NCBI GenBank assembly: GCA_009760855.2
Contig: WPIO01000033.1
Span: forward strand, 4,413,938-4,477,937
DNA from: Cristatella mucedo
Taxonomy: Eukaryota; Bryozoa; Phylactolaemata; Cristatellidae
Reading direction: 5' to 3'
Length of the DNA stretch: 64,000 nt
A program made the position numbers and the translations under genes. Under the pieces are notes generated by a model. The model was not told the DNA's origin and searched no databases. It worked only from the letters and a program-made list of their open reading frames with translations. Below are positions 36,299 to 48,200 of this stretch, piece after piece; the stretch's first letter is position 1; every line of letters begins with the position of its first letter.

Positions 36299-36342
36299 CG
36301 GCGGCTGCTCGTCGATGCAGCTGCATCGACGAGCAGCCGCCG
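36299..36342. repeat. Perfect 44-bp palindrome without spacer
   Basis: The centre lies between 36320 and 36321 (GATGCAG|CTGCATC). Each 22-base arm (ending GGCTGCTCGTCGATGCAG) is exactly complementary, GC-rich and has no loop, so it could extrude as a cruciform. Confidence 0.95.
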
Positions 36343-37085
36343 ACAAGGTCGCCGCCCGCGACAGTAGCAACCTACTGCGGTGGATCCATTTTTTTTTAAG
36401 ATTCGCTAGTTTCCGCGAGCGTGAAGTTGGCCAAGCGCGACTGGCACTTTCTTACCAGCGCAGAGTTTTGCCGAAATCAAAGTTCTGAATAGTGTAGAAT
36501 TCAAAAATTGGGACAAGTGTGCGGATACAGGCGTTGTACGTTGCTGGCATTTCGAGTGTATTGTACGGAAGGACGGGTTGACTGGCCATTCTCCTCGACC
36601 GGCAAAATTGGTTTCTCCTTGCCCTATGGGTTCTGCCCTCGACCTGCACGGCTGAAGGGTAGGGAGAGGCAAATTCACTACCTATCGGACTATCCGTTAA
36701 ACCGCTGCTGCTGGATGAGACCACATCAACGTTTATCGCGCTGCTGATGCCGACTCCTCCTCCTCTCAACGTCTCGTGCTTCCACATACCAGGCGATAGA
36801 CTTGGCTTCCTGGAGGGGGGATCTAGAAGCGGGGCCTCGGGTCAACTTATTCACCCAATTAACGCCAAGCAGGCATGAGGGGTGGGCCATCGGAGATAGC
36901 TGTCAACCTCCCACCCCCCTATGCATGCCACCCTGATCCGCAATCTTAAAAGATAGGGCGAATACGTGTAGCGGGGTCTTCGCTTCGTTCTTTTCTTCGG
37001 GTCTTCTCTTGGACACACCGGTGGCGTCGTGGCACGGCGGACACTCTCGCATACGCACACGTACACACAAGCACACACATGCATA

Positions 37086-37140
37086 GCCAGACCATGGTCG
37101 GAGGCGAGCACCTTAACCGCTGGACCAAACCAGCTCGGCG
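37086..37140 (-). mobile_element. SINE-A head fragment
   Basis: Only the 5' head is present: CCGCCGAGCTGGTTTGGTCC, then AGCGGTTAAGGTGCTCGCC on the minus strand, ending before the B box and tail. Truncated at the 3' side, which is unusual for a SINE, so it is probably a deletion remnant. Confidence 0.7.
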
Positions 37141-38128
37141 GATTAGGGTAGCGTAAAACCTCCGCAGTGAGTGAGGAGAACCCACGCCACACCATTAGTG
37201 AGGACAACGTTGGAGACCCACTGAGATTCCCTTGCAAGATTTTTCGCTGAGGTACGACCACTGCCCAGCAATGTCGCCTAGGCTGGTCATTCCTTCCGAC
37301 CGAGCGAAACAGCGCCCGCTTGCGAACGCTCGCTTGCAAGCCAATAACTGAACACGGGCGCTCACAAACGGCTGCCTCTTGTTATTTAGCAAATAAAAAA
37401 TTGGAAAAAATATCTGCCGTGTTCGTTCTTGAGTTTCATTTTGTGTTTTAAGCGTTTTGTTGCTTTTTGGCTATGCGTACGTTTGCAGTACATTCTTAGT
37501 GAAAGCAGTCTATATCTTGTCTGCTTATGTGGTGGGGTTCACGGATACTGGCCTATTGTTGCTAGAGCGGCATACTATCTATGCCCGTTCTTGGTCGCTA
37601 TACGAGCCCTCCGACAACAGCGGCTCAAGGGTGATCGACCGGGTACACAACTCTTTAAAGGATACACACGCATGTGCTACACAAAGGGGAACTAGACAAG
37701 TCTACAGGGAGGATAAGTAAATTATAGAGACGCGAGATAACACTGCCAGCGGGAACAAACGTGTCAGTCGGTTGCTCAAGAGAAAGAGCATGAGGTCCCA
37801 AATCCGGTCCTCGAGCCTCTGAGGGCTGACCCCAGGTTTAGCCCTTCTGGGGCTAGGCGACGCCCAGCTCGACGAATCAACGTCAGTGGCTCCGCCTACA
37901 CTAGGGTACACTTCTTAGTTATCCTTTTCATTTGTTTCAGATGATTTAGGAATCGTGAAAATTTGAAGTTTTTCCTAATTTTTAATGCATGAACTTTCTT
38001 TCTCTGGCTCGGGAACGAATTAATTTTTTTTCTCTATACCCTGTGGGAATTCATATCCGGATTTCGTACGAACCGGGTTATTAATCCAGTCCGGGAATGG
38101 ATTAGGTTCACAACCTGGGATCCGGCTG

Positions 38129-38231
<103 letters not shown>

Positions 38232-39128
38232 GCATGCGTGCGTGTGTGCGTGCGCGTTTAAGCTTATCCTTCAGCATAGGTATCTGCGGCTCAGCCATCA
38301 TCAATGCAACAGCACCGTCCGGTAACTAGTTTCTACCCACACCGGTATAGCCATCGATTTAAAATGTATAAATTTAATTATACCTGCATATTATTATAAC
38401 TTAATAAAACGCGTTTCTAGCTTCCTCAGTCTCCAATCCACAGTTTCACAGAATTTTGTCTTCGTATGAATACTTTTCTCAGATTGGGGCTTTTTTCCGC
38501 TTATATTTTGTCTGACCCTAGCAAGCGCTCGACGGTACAGAGCTGCACGCGCGCCACATCCTACAGCAGGAATATGACTCACCAAATTCGGTCGGGTGGC
38601 ATTCAGTCAAAAAAATCCTCGTATCGCGATAGCTACTATAAAAACATACAGCTGCAATTCTTAGAGAACTAAAGGCGACGATAGCGATACCATACGACAG
38701 AATTTATATTGCGAAGTAGTAATAGGGTTAAACATACAATGTACTTCCTTAATTTGGTTTGCTGCCGATGAGAAAATAAATATTACACAAAAAGGCTCAT
38801 TTCAACTGTTTTTGAGGCCATTACTTACTTTGAATTGGCCATGGTTTTTGGAAGATAATTCTCTGTAGCATTGTTCCTCAATATCGCACAAAGAATAGTT
38901 GGAAATACGAGGAACTGTTCGCAAAGTATTTATCAGCGGTTGACTGAGGCACTTCAATGGCAGCTATGAACGTTTTGGTAAGTCTCCCAGTTTGCACTTG
39001 AGCAGCTGTGATTTTTGTAACTAATGAATTAGGGAATTTAGTCAAACTATGCAGCTCGAATAGAATACTGTAGCGCATCGTCTTGTGGGAAGGATCCTAT
39101 GACGAAAGACAGCGGTTTGGCTGATTGG

Positions 39129-39370
39129 CGGTTTGAGTGATTCAGGGTTCAAGTTTTATCACAGATTAGCAGTTTAGCATGTTCATGCTTTAGGTTTAGG
39201 CTTATAGTTTATGGTTTAGATTTATGGCTTTCGCAGAAAAGTGCGGTTTGACAGATTTAAGGTTAAGGTTTTATTACAAATGAGTGGTTTGGCGGAATTA
39301 CAGTTTATGGTTTAGTCTTAGGTTTAAAGTTTTTGGTTTAAGATGTTTGGCTTCGCAGATTAGCGGGAAA
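39129..39370. repeat. Degenerate tandem duplication, about 118-bp period, TTTAGGTTTA-rich
   Basis: Two modules share the order GCGGTTTGA, then AAGTTTTAT (or AGGTTTTAT), then TTATGGTTTAG, TTAGGTTTA, then GGCTTTCGCAG (or GGCTTCGCAG). Short TTTAGG-like words recur but not as a regular telomere array. Confidence 0.6.
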
Positions 39371-39734
39371 GCAGGTTTCTAGTTATGGCAGGGAGATTTA
39401 TGACTTTGCAGTTAAGCGACTATGCCTTTCACGTCGACGGCGTACTTACGTTGGCCAGGAGGCCACAGGTAGCCCGGCGGTTTACGGATGCGAGGCTTCA
39501 GAGCCAGGATAGTCGGATGGGGAAGACGGGAGTGAAGTGAGTCAGGAGAACAGGTGTCAGAGGGAGGGCGAGTGTCGGCGGGCGGAAGCGTCCGCTCAGC
39601 AGAGCGCCGCCAGGAGGAAGGATTCGCAGGAGCTTCACCGGAGCCAAAGAGCGAGTCGGCCAGCCAGCGACCTACCGGCATTGAGCCTACGCCAAGCAGG
39701 GAGCGGGCAAACACGCTCTCCACCCATGTGCTGA

Positions 39735-39945
39735 CACTGTGCATGCTGCCACTAACCACATTTGCAGGCTGACCCTGTGCATGTCACCCCTAAGCATATT
39801 GTTCATTTTGTTTGTTTTTCAAGCATGATTTTACTTACTATTCTATTGCGTATCACTTTGCAGCAAATGTAAAGCGTCTAGAAAGAGATTAAGTTCTCTG
39901 AGGGCGCTTTATCAAGTGCAATATTATTATTATTATTATTATTAA
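39735..39945 (+). mobile_element. L2/CR1-like LINE 3' terminus, set A
   Basis: Untranslated 3' end: CTGCCACTAACCACATTTGC, then GTAAAGCGTCTAGAAAGAGA, then TTAAGTTCTCTGAGGGCGCT and an (ATT)n end. It gives the cleanest view of the LINE tail shared with SINE-A. Confidence 0.85.
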
Positions 39946-41172
39946 TCAACGATAGCGGAAGTTCCCGAGGCAGGTGCTCGGCGGGAGTCTTGGAACGCGG
40001 GTGGTGCACGCCAGACACATTTGTATACGCGCACGCGGTTGGTTGTTCCCGTTTTGAGTTGGGGGGGGGAGGAAGAGGGAGCGTTTCCGGGAAATAGGAT
40101 GTGTCTTTGTTTGAGCGGCGTTCTGGGCTCTTAGGGTTTCTACCGAGCTCAGAGAACCTGAACCGGCGCTGCTAGTTACTTCCTCTGTAGTAGCTTTCTG
40201 GGTATAGGGCGCGAGTGTTAGCGAGTAGTGAGAGGCTAACGCGGAAATAGACTCGCAGCGACATTGTGCACTTGTATGCAGCTGAGCAAAGCCCCTTTTG
40301 TGCATGGTATCTCGGTCCAGCTAACGCCAACGAGCTCGCGAACCCTGCGTAGCGGTAAGTAGGATAGCGCCGGAAACGCTGTACGCGGGGCGACCTGCTT
40401 ATTTCGCGTTTAGCGCTCCGAACCGGCGCTCGGCCGTTGGCAAACCCGCTTGGCAGGCGCAGGCGCAGCCTCCTACACTGAGCAATCGGCTTACAGATTC
40501 TATTAAAAGCTCCTGTAGATGTCCGCTGAATTTTGTTTTGCCGTAAACGTTTTCGGCGCATTTTCTCTCCCCCTCCACGTCTGGCTCCAGGCAATGCTTA
40601 GCCGTGCGAAAAACCGAAACCAAGCCAAACATAGTTCTAGCCGATAAAGCGAAGTGCCCTCGCGCGCTCGCTCGCCCGACGTCCTACCGCAGTCGCGAGG
40701 CTCCCAAAACACAGCCAGACTGCATCAAAAGCTGTGGTAGATCAGGGCCCGCGAGCTTTATCTACTGAATGCGACTTCACCAAAGTGAGAAGAGGGCGAC
40801 GGGTCTCGTTGGGGTGTCGCAACGGAGGTGCACGCGAGGGGGAGTTACGCCGCCGGATCGCTCGGGGAGGCAGGGCCGACGGCGCCGTACGGAGCGAGCT
40901 TGCGAGCGTGAGGAACGCTAAGCTGTACCTTTCACGAGAGCGGCGAAGCCAGGATTCGCAGCGCGCTCCATCCGCGCGAAGGCCCCCCCCCCCCGCTCCA
41001 AAGGACTCGCTCAACGAGCGGCCTCGACGTGCGTACGTCGCCGCCGCACGATCGCGCGCTAACCAAAATGTGTGCGTTCGCTGGACCCGCGCGCGAGCCG
41101 CTACGGCTGCGGGCAGCCGACTAACCGATGCCGGCTTGGCGCCAGCGCACGGAGCGGACGGCATCCGGAATA

Positions 41173-41345
41173 CAGTCGACTCCGCTTATAAGAATACGCT
41201 CGGGCCAGCAAATGGCCATTCTTATAGGCGGAGTACTCCCATATACGGAGTGAGACTGTAGCTAGAGTAAATCTGGGATTCGGAACTGGTATTATAAAAA
41301 GCGGAGTATTCTTCTATTCGATATTCCTATACGCGGAGTCAACTG
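41173..41345. mobile_element. pogo/Tigger-like MITE (173 bp) with TA duplications
   Basis: Begins CAGTCGACTCCGCTTATAAG and ends CCTATACGCGGAGTCAACTG, imperfect terminal inverted repeats of about 25 bp (CAGTYGACTCCGC...). It is flanked by TA on both sides (41171-41172, 41346-41347), as in Tc1/mariner/pogo insertions. No transposase; nonautonomous. The interior also holds sub-terminal copies of GCGGAGTA. Confidence 0.8.
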
Positions 41346-41743
41346 TAACAGCTGTAATAATGATAATAATAATAGCGAGCAGCTCGCTGCCTGTGGACTC
41401 GCTTCGCTGCGGGCGGATTTTTACGCACTGGACCTCCTGTTGCGCCTGAATGTAGGGCTCCGCTCGTTTGTTTTTCTTGTTGACACACGCGACAATGGCT
41501 GGTCAGTCGTTGGTGGTTCAGTTGGGCCGCCGCTCCTACGGTTGTGGTGCGCCGCCGGAATCCAGTGGCCCAGGCCAGGTGCCGGTGAAAAAAGGCCCCT
41601 CCGCCCGCCGCTATAGTCTCCGCTGCTTCTGTCAATGCATCCGCTGCCGGAGTCTCTCGTCTGTTGCCCGCCGACTTCTGACTGCTAGGTTGGCGGTGGC
41701 CAGCTAGCAGTCAGCGCGTTGTGGCTGAACAAAAGCTGCCCTC

Positions 41744-41946
41744 GGTAGGAGAGAGCGCCCCCCCCCCCAGCTGTGGGAGTGTCGGCGTCGGTAGGAGCAA
41801 GCGCCCCCCCCCGAGCTGTGGGAGTGTCGGCGTCGGTAGGAGCAAGCGCCCCCCCCCCCGAGCTGTGGGAGTGTCGGCGTCGGTAGGAGCAAGCGCCCCC
41901 CCCCCCCGAGCTGTGGGAGTGTCGGCGTCGGTAGGAGCAAACGCCT
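41744..41946 (+). repeat. Minisatellite with variable poly-C, about 4.5 copies of a 46-48 bp unit
   Basis: The unit is GTAGGAGCAAGCGC, a run of 8-12 C, then GAGCTGTGGGAGTGTCGGCG and TCG. Copies differ almost only in the C-run length. Reverse-complement pieces (AGCGCTTGCTCCTACCAAC) appear at about 42103-42121. Confidence 0.93.
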
Positions 41947-42339
41947 CCAAGAGCTGAGGGGGCGTCGCGAAAAAAGTTATGAAGCAGCAGCATGGCAACG
42001 TAAGGCGACTGTCAGACAGTGGGCGCTGCAAGGGGGCGCCAACTCCTACCAACAATCCCGCAGCTCAGAATGGCGTCGACTCTTAAAGACGTTCCCACAG
42101 GAGAGCGCTTGCTCCTACCAACAGTTCCTCAAGGGGGGCGAGCGGGTGCTTGCTCCTATCGACCACTTTCCGCAAACGGACTGGTCAGCTCGTTTTGCTC
42201 TCCTGCGACTGATGGGCCGAAGTCCAAGGTTCGTGCCCCGGGGACGCATTCCCCTGCCGACGAGAGCAGGAAACGGCGGAGCGACTTAAGCGGAATGCGC
42301 GGCCGATCTGGCCAGCTGGCGCCGATGCTCTCTTCGCTG

Positions 42340-43060
42340 GCTAGCCATCGCGTCCGATCCTTATCTGAGAATAGGAATCGTCGTCCACGGTGGCTGGCAA
42401 AGAATTCAACTAGCTCCTTGGTTCTGTCTCGGTTAGATCATTGCAATTCCGTCTTGGCTGGGCTACGAAAAAAAGCAACCAGGCCACTGAAGCTGGTGAC
42501 GAATCTGGCTGCAAGGCTAGTTACAAATCCTTGAGGTTTAACCACGAGTCTCCTTAGCTGAAAGAGCTTGGATGGCTGCCGGTTGATCAACGGATACAGA
42601 GCAAAGTTCTTACGCTGACCCACAAGGCCCGCCACTGATTGGCTCCTTCATACCTGGCTGAACTGCTGCACCAGTTTCAGCCTCCTAGTGCTCTCAGGTC
42701 CTGTATGAACAATAAATGAGCTGTTCCATTCCTACACCTGAAGACCATTGTTGACAGAAGCTTTTGTTCAGTAGGTCCTAGACTGTATAACGCACTTCTA
42801 CAATTCTTGTGCAACAGTATCTACTCCCCTGCTGCTGATTATGGCACATCTTTACGTTGCTCTGAGGTGCTACTTCCACGCTACTCACTACCTCAACTGC
42901 TCTTTTGACTCAGCTACGCTTCTCACTTTTTCTTTGTTTCGTGAGTTGGAGTCGGTTGGCTACCGAATGTGCACTAAAGCCGCTCAGGCTTTGTTTGCTC
43001 TATGCGAAACTCTCGCACGTAACACCTACAGAGTCTTTGCAGAGTTTTGGACGGAGATTT
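42340..43060 (+). mobile_element. L2/CR1-like LINE fragment, set B
   Basis: Plus-strand residues SLVLSRLDHCNSVLAGL, then KATRPLKLVTNLAARLV, then (next frame) LGWLPVDQRIQSKVLTLTH, then FCSVGPRLYNALLQFLC, then ATLLTFSLFRELESVGYRM. The order is that of the ORF2 C-terminus. Frameshifts and stops show it is dead. Confidence 0.88.
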
Positions 43061-43350
43061 ACATTACATTAAAGGTAAAGAAAAGGGCCAAATTAGCATC
43101 AGAAGCCTACTACTGCTTAAGGGTGACTTGGGGTAAAGCATGCAGTTTTTATCCGAAGAAACCAGAGTGGCTAAGCTGACTTCTGATGGGTCTTTCTTAA
43201 CTGCATGCCTAGGGTAGACTTCTCTTGACAACAGCTGCCATAAGTGAAGTTATGCTGTTCCCTAGCAACAAACTTGGTTACTCTAACTGCAAGTGGCAGA
43301 GTAATGTCGTAACCACGTATCAGCTAGAACTGCATTTCATGTACCGAGAT

Positions 43351-43353
<3 letters not shown>

Positions 43354-43389
<36 letters not shown>
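43354..43389. repeat. (AT)n microsatellite, 18 units
   Basis: Uninterrupted AT dinucleotides. Confidence 0.97.
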
Positions 43390-44236
43390 CATCTAAAACT
43401 GCACTTGCGTGTCTACGGAGAATGTATACGGGAGCTGAACACTGGCTTTGCTCGAGCTAGCCCGACGTAGCAAGCGGCGAGTTCCATTAGGGCCCGAAGC
43501 CTGACATAAGGGGAGAGAGTGTAAGCAGTCTGCTTTCGGCGTCATCGCGGTGCTAGCTGCTAGTGTTCTGTGGTTTCCACAACGCCCGGTAAATATTTGC
43601 TGATTATTTCGAGACTTTCGTGATAATTTCTGCAGATCTGTGATGGAAAGTTGAGCTTGGCAATTATTCGGCAGCTAATATTCTACATGAAAAAGCCGCT
43701 GGCACAAAGTAACTGCCCAATGAGTTGAGGACACTTGGTGGCAGCGAGAAAGTGTGGTTCTAAAGACTCGACGGAATTCCGTGGCAATAAACAAGCGTCT
43801 CCAGGGGCAACCAGCAGCCTCGTTTGAACTCAACAGGGTAGCCACGGTAGTGTGTGCGTGTGTGAGCAGTCGCGCTTGCCTGAAGACCGTACAGATAACG
43901 TGGCTGTTTATTGCAAATAGCAGGAAGCCACGCTGGAGCTAGCGGCAATACTGGCCTAAGAGAATCCGGAAGTCCTAGAATAGGCTTGCTGTCTCTGCCA
44001 GAAGAGGCTGCTGCAAAAGTATGTCCAGCGAACCCAAGCTCCTCTCTTATGTAATTATATACATAAGTCGTTTGTGTGTCTGTTTCATAGCATACATAGG
44101 GTAGGCAGGTTGCTGGCAGGACTGCTAATGCCATTCACCAAAATGTGGCACCTGGAAAGCATCATGAGCCAAGTTATGCTAGCTTATCGAGGAAAAACAA
44201 AAACCTAAAAGTCTGGGTGTGCACCAGAGCCTTTCT

Positions 44237-44485
44237 CTAAAAAAAATCCCATGGAGCAATTTCGTTATGCTGCCATGTCTTCTTTTCGCGGTAAGACCGG
44301 CCATTGTCTCCAATTGCTACTAATTGGTATGGACCTGAGTTGTTGTATGGCTCAAACGGATGATCGAAGAATGGCATACCCTTAGCGAAAGCTCGACGCC
44401 ATTCACTCAATTTGAGTTGGCAATGCGAGCTCTCCGTCTGGCAAACCCCTGCTTGTAAGTTTGCATTTTTGTCATATGCAAGCAA
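44237..44485 (-). other. Protein-like ORF of unknown family (possible exon or pseudogene fragment)
   Basis: An 82-residue minus-strand ORF has an unusually protein-like composition, with W, Y, F and charged residues mixed and no low complexity: QLKLSEWRRAFAKGMPFF, then DHPFEPYNNSGPYQLVAI, then EKKTWQHNEIAPWDFF. It ends at a TAG next to eight T; one T fewer would extend it by about ten residues. I do not recognise the family. No clear splice sites were established. It could be a fragment of an unknown gene, a retrocopy, or chance. Confidence 0.3.
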
Positions 44486-44611
44486 AACTGTCCAGGCAGT
44501 GACCGGCCAGCTTTTTTCATTGGTCGCAGCAGTAGAGTTCTGGGTTCAATAGGTTGTTGTCTTGCTGTAAGGACATGGAATTTAGGCGACACTTCGACGA
44601 TTGGTTTGGAT

Positions 44612-44771
44612 GCCGAGCTGGTTTGGCCCAGTGGTTAATGTGTTCATCCCGAGCACGGTGTGGCTGAGGTCGTGGGCTCGAGCCCCAGTGGCATATGTGA
44701 AGCACCTGAATAGAGATCAAGTTCTCTTAGGGCGCTAAACAAATGAATTATATTATTATTATTAATTATTA
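44612..44771 (+). mobile_element. SINE-A copy, full length
   Basis: GCCGAGCTGGTTTGGCCCAG, then TGGTTAATGTGTTCATCCCG. The A-box consensus fits TGGCCCAGTGG and the B box is GGGCTCGAGCCCC. The tail GAATAGAGATCAAGTTCTCT, then TAGGGCGCTAAACAAATGAA ends in (TTA)n. The best full-length example of the family in this window. Confidence 0.9.
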
Positions 44772-47439
44772 TGTGAGGCGCTCAAGGAGAACTTTGATGC
44801 GTTATGCGAAATACCAGCATTGCTTTGAAGCAAATCGTGCAGAAAAAATTGGTCGTGTCGCGCTAATAGAACCTTAGAATAGCAGTATTCGTTGTCAGGC
44901 ATCCAGAAATTCATGAAAATATTGCATTTGTTTCGATTTGGGAAATATGCTGTCCTTATCCAGATTTAAGATTACCGATTCGCCATAGAGCTGCTTAATT
45001 TGACCTGCAACTGGACGAGCCGCTGCTGCTGCAGTCTAGCACTATCGCCGGGCGCGGCTGCGCTGCAAGACCTCACACTGGTCGCTACGACTAATTCATT
45101 GGTAGAATTGGTGCCTAATCTTACCACTTTGGTTGGAGTCAATGACTTTTTTGCAGCGTCACTATGTGACTGACTGTTTGCTTAAAAGTTCTCTCCAGTT
45201 TGTGATGATTTGAGTTTTGTCAGCCACTTGAACTGAGGGACTACTTGTTATACAGGCACCTGCTCTTAGTTATGCGGAGATGACAGTTTGTGTCAGCTGT
45301 ATTAACTGAATGAATGCTTGCCATAAATAGTTACGAACTTTTGCCCACAAGTGTTTTTCCAGTACATGATTTTCTACGCTAAAATGAAAGATATAAAACT
45401 GGTCTTATTTTAACAATTTCCTGCATTAAAATAATTTACTTGTCACTCTGCAATAATGACATGCATAAAGCTCGTCCTATCAGCGAAGATCAGACCATCA
45501 TGTCGCCTCGCCCAAAGCTGGAGGCGCTGCCCTACAGCCTGGACTACTGACGGAAGCCAACAGACTACGGCTTCAAGAACGCTGGCTAGTGAAAGCACCG
45601 GCGAGCTGGTCTGCCTCAGCACCACACTCGCTGCTATGATACGTCCTGCCCTTACAAAGCACTGGTCCCTAAGTCATTTGTGCTCTAGCCAACATCGTCT
45701 TCGAAGAAAGTGTCGAATCGTCATATCGGAGCTGTTGTCCGAGTTCGCTTTTATTATGACACTTTGAGCCCCATTTTCTCATATCCTCCCAGTATGAACA
45801 GCTGTCCATCTCCAGTGTAAGCCTCCTCCTTCCCACCTTCCTCTCAGGCCACGGGGTCATCAACATGGGGTAGCTTTCCCATACGCTTTTGCAGCCCCAC
45901 CCACTGGTTAACAATCTTTTCTGGTCGAACTGACAGACAAGATATACCTTTGCTTTTCAGAATTTGGCAGTCGGGCAGCTAGAAAGCTCAGCTATTCGCA
46001 TCATGCTAGGAAGGGCTCTAAGCGAAGAGGTTATTTGTGGGCCGAGCTTAACGACGGCTGTCGACCGGTAAACAACTCAAGCAGGCCCAGCTGCTTGGCC
46101 TGCCGATCGGTCAGATCCTGTTAATGCAGCTAGGGCTGTCGTGGTCGGTAGGCTTCACTCCCCATGTGCCGATCGAGAGGCAGTAAGGCGAGTCCGAAGT
46201 GGAGCCCCACCCCCGTTTCGAGTGCCCCATCCTGCCATCAATCCCATTGCAACCACTGCCCTTGCTGCGATGCGATTGTCCAAAGCAGTGGCAGCGATTA
46301 CACCCTCCGAGTGAGCTGCTTATTTAGCAGCCCCACTAGAGCCCAGCAGAAGGCTGGCGGTGGGCATCTTGCAGTCCGGCCCAGGCTGGTCTGCAATTAG
46401 CTCAGCTGCTTGCTGCCTGCCCATAGCACCCCCTACTGTTGCTGCATGCTGGGCGAGCGACTATTGTTAATTGTTCTTGAGCAGTCCGTATTGTAGTTCT
46501 TTTGCAGGGCAAGTCGGCGACGCTTTTACAGCTGGGGAGTGACCTTTGGTTAAAACAAAATTGACTTCGGTACTTTCCTTTGTCCTCGAACAGCTCAGGC
46601 TCCAGCATGCTGTGTCGGCTCACTTCTTTTGTACGCAAACACCAAAACCTTGCGGCCCCCTCTACTGGTCCGACTCTTATTTTAAAGCATGTCACTGAAG
46701 GACCCTACCTCGCTGACTCGTCTGCTTCGTGAGTTCATGCTCTCAACTCCAACGGCAACTATTTTTTAATTGCCACTAAGTGGTGCGACACTTCATGCCA
46801 ACACTTGAAGTACAAGGATTGATCCAAGAATCGTCGTAAGACACCTGAAGTGAGCCAAGGTTTGCCACATAAAAAGTCTTTTTATCCGACAGCTAAGCTA
46901 AAGCTGACCATGAAGTACAACTCCCCTTGATACTGACGATCATGCATGCTTACTACTCATGTGGTATGAGCTTTTTCAGTTTGATGACGTCATGCATGAC
47001 AAATGACAACTCCAACGAGTGGTACATATTTGTAGATAAGCTCATTCAAGGGCCTGCCAAATGTAGGCATTATGTTACGTAAGAGGTGCTAGCGAGTGCA
47101 TGTGAACTATCTGATCTCGGCATGCTCTAAATATAGGAAAATGACAGATCATTTGCAATCGGCAAAGAGTATGAGCATGGCAGAGCATCTGCAGTCGTTC
47201 GAAAAAATATGCTCTACCCAATTGAAAAGAGAATAAAAAGGAGGCATACAGCTACACCTCACCCAGAACCAGGAGGCTGCTGGTCGTCCAGTCAGCTGGA
47301 CACCGAGGCCAAGTTTCGGCCAGATTAAATGCAGCAGCACGTCTTAACCTTGGCACCCTGGACAACCGGTGCCCGCATGACATGCAGGGGCAGCAAAGCT
47401 TAGCAAAACCAAGCATGGGCCGGACCATTCGCATAATTC

Positions 47440-48200
47440 AAGCGGCAGAAACTCATGATTATGATAAAACTAACTTACTAGTTATGGGCAAACCTAGTGT
47501 TATTCAGAAATTGGAAAGGCTGACTTTCAAAATTGGCTCTGCCAGCATATCTCCAGTTGCATCAGCTCGAAATCTAGGTGTCATATTCCAAAGCGACCTC
47601 TCGTTAGACGACCACATCAGCTCCACAGTCAAATCAGCCTATTTTCAGCTTCATAACATTGCTAAAATTAGGGCTTGTTTAGATAAGGATACCACGTCCA
47701 AGTTGGTCCATGCATTCGTGACATCTCGTCTCGACTTCTGCAACTCACTGCTTACTGGCCTACCAGCATGTGCGATCAGGCGATTGCAGCTGGTGCAAAA
47801 CTTTGCAGCTAGGCTTGTCTGTCGTGAGCGTCGCAGTTGCCACATTACTCCACTTCTCGCCGACCTGCACTGGTTACCAGTTAAGCAACGGATTGACTTC
47901 AAGGTTTTGTCGCTCACTTTTAGGTCCCTTCATCCTATGGCTCCAGCTTATCTTTCAGATATACTACCCCATCAGGCAAAGCATCGTACCACTCGCTTTT
48001 CGGAATCCAACAGTCTAGAAATACCTCGTACAAACCTTAAATCCTTTGGAGACCGTGCATTTAGTTTATATGCTCCCAAAGCCTGGAACTCCCTCCCGAC
48101 CTGCGTCAGAACATCCCCCAACCTGACCACATTTAAAAGGAACCTAAAAACACACCTATTTAGGACAGCATTTAGCGGGTCCCTGTGATTCGTCCTTGGT
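47440..48200 (+). mobile_element. L2/CR1-like LINE fragment, set A, best preserved (ORF2 C-terminus intact frame)
   Basis: One uninterrupted frame (within an ORF at 47382-48188) encodes the post-RT region: LVMGKPSVIQKLERL, SLDDHISSTVKSAYFQL, SKLVHAFVTSRLDFCNSLL, IRRLQLVQNFAARLVC, CHITPLLADLHWLPVKQ, RIDFKVLSLTFRSLHP, KSFGDRAFSLYAPKAWNSLP, then a stop. It has no reverse-transcriptase catalytic domain or endonuclease, so it is 5'-truncated. The open frame suggests a fairly recent insertion. The L2 3' tail is not obvious after 48215. Confidence 0.93.

Noticed and set aside
40734-41261. CpG-rich ORFs of 175 (plus) and 140 (minus) residues
   Set aside because: Arg/Ala-rich overlapping frames on both strands typical of CpG-rich noncoding DNA, with no recognisable domain. 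A regulatory CpG island is more likely.
42019-42534. Plus-strand ORF of 171 residues as a gene
   Set aside because: Its C-terminal third is the set-B LINE (SRLDHCNSVLAGL) and the rest is degenerate minisatellite-like sequence.
44612-44700. A functional tRNA gene
   Set aside because: A and B boxes are present, but no cloverleaf with intact acceptor stem was evident, and the segment is followed by the SINE tail in ten copies.
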